Assembly: GCF_014840935.1 (NCBI RefSeq)
Contig: NZ_CP062005.1
Span: 2,976,001 to 3,040,000, forward strand
Reading direction: 5' to 3'
From: Halomonas sp. YLGW01
GTDB taxonomy: Bacteria > Pseudomonadota > Gammaproteobacteria > Pseudomonadales > Halomonadaceae
DNA: 64,000 nucleotides
Of the stretch, positions 63,573 to 64,000 are shown in pieces (position 1 is the stretch's first letter; every line of letters starts with the position of its first letter). The notes beneath the pieces are model-generated. The model worked only from the letters and a program-made list of their open reading frames with translations, did not search any database and was not told the DNA's origin. A program made the translations under genes and the position numbers.

Positions 63573-64000
63573 TCAGGCCTTGCAGGACAGCAACGGATCG
63601 AGCTGGCGACTCACGCGACGCACGATCTCGCCAACCACCGCCTTGGGGCCACGGCGGTCGGTGCGCACCACTAGATCGGCGGTCGCCCGGTACAGCGGGT
63701 CACGACGGGTGAACAGGGTGCGCAGCACCTCCTCCCGGTCGTCACGCTGCAAGAGCGGACGGTTGCGATCCCGGGCGGTGCGCTTCAACTGCTGCTCGAC
63801 CGTGGTGTAGAGATAGATCACCGTGCCGCGCTCGCGCAGCGCGCGGCGATTGGCTTCGCGCATCACCGCGCCACCTCCGGTGGCCATGACCACCCCGGCG
63901 CGCCGAGTCAGCTCGCCGATCACCTGCTGCTCACGCTCGCGAAAGCCCGCCTCACCCTCGACATCGAAGATCCAGGGAATGTCGGCGCCGCAGCGGCCCT
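63573..64000 (-). CDS. aroK: Shikimate kinase AroK, N-terminus beyond the window
   Basis: About 142 residues of shikimate kinase are visible. The N-terminal P-loop lies outside. Present are [19 protein letters not shown] (shikimate-binding region), [19 protein letters not shown] (the GGG motif) and the lid RDRNRPLLQ, then [16 protein letters not shown]. It phosphorylates shikimate with ATP. It is the upstream partner of aroB. Confidence 0.95.
   Translation of the reverse strand, partial: GRCGADIPWIFDVEGEAGFREREQQVIGELTRRAGVVMATGGGAVMREANRRALRERGTVIYLYTTVEQQLKRTARDRNRPLLQRDDREEVLRTLFTRRDPLYRATADLVVRTDRRGPKAVVGEIVRRVSRQLDPLLSCKA

Overview
The window looks like a chromosomal segment of a halophilic gammaproteobacterium, most probably a member of the Halomonadaceae. 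The DNA is GC-rich and the proteins are rich in Asp and Glu. Gene order is that of core gammaproteobacterial chromosomes: alaS-lysC-csrA-tRNA(Ser)-tRNA(Arg), pncC/cinA-recA-recX, pyrG-kdsA-eno, mutS-fdxA, gltBD, aroKB and smc-zipA-ligA. The assignment comes from gene content and protein resemblance only. I see no insertion sequence, prophage, integrase or CRISPR array.

Layout. 1-7.4 kb: argA (cut by the window edge), a Pit phosphate permease with its DUF47/PhoU-like partner, a CYTH triphosphatase, a Kv-type potassium channel with a zinc-ribbon tail, and a yciO / PHP-nuclease / yciI group. 7.4-12.5 kb: mnmC, then a LysR regulator divergent from a two-gene cassette that matches TmpA-TmpB (oxidative breakdown of 2-trimethylaminoethylphosphonate to glycine betaine aldehyde). 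12.5-16.3 kb: an EmrAB-type efflux pair divergent from a TetR gene, with a palindromic operator between them. 16.4-31.4 kb: an almost gapless leftward run, ccmABCDEFGHI-smc, then zipA-ligA-yheU. 31.5-32.8 kb: an SOS-boxed LexA/UmuD-like peptidase lacking a DNA-binding domain, with yigZ. 32.8-40 kb: the sodium-pumping oxaloacetate decarboxylase oadGAB, dusC and the 5-oxoprolinase genes pxpABC. 40-47.7 kb: three tRNA genes, csrA, lysC, alaS, recX, recA, pncC. 47.9-51.7 kb: mutS, fdxA and an unannotated leftward small RNA. 51.7-64 kb: eno, kdsA, pyrG, gltD, gltB, aroB and the 3' part of aroK.

The most interesting item is a probable CsrB/RsmZ-family small RNA at about 51258-51500. It has about a dozen GGA motifs, several displayed in hairpin loops, and ends in an intrinsic terminator. 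Just over 100 bp upstream lies an 18-bp site that nearly matches the UvrY/GacA-binding inverted repeat. Its expected target protein, CsrA, is encoded about 10 kb away, so both halves of a Gac/Csr circuit lie in this window.

Other points for a second look are: a perfect CTGT-N8-ACAG SOS box in front of the orphan S24 peptidase; three DnaA-box-like 9-mers in 38 bp before mnmC; a recurring pattern of short (13-17 bp) tandem duplications at gene 3' ends, often carrying the stop codon; a nested palindrome after mutS; and helically phased direct repeats upstream of gltB.
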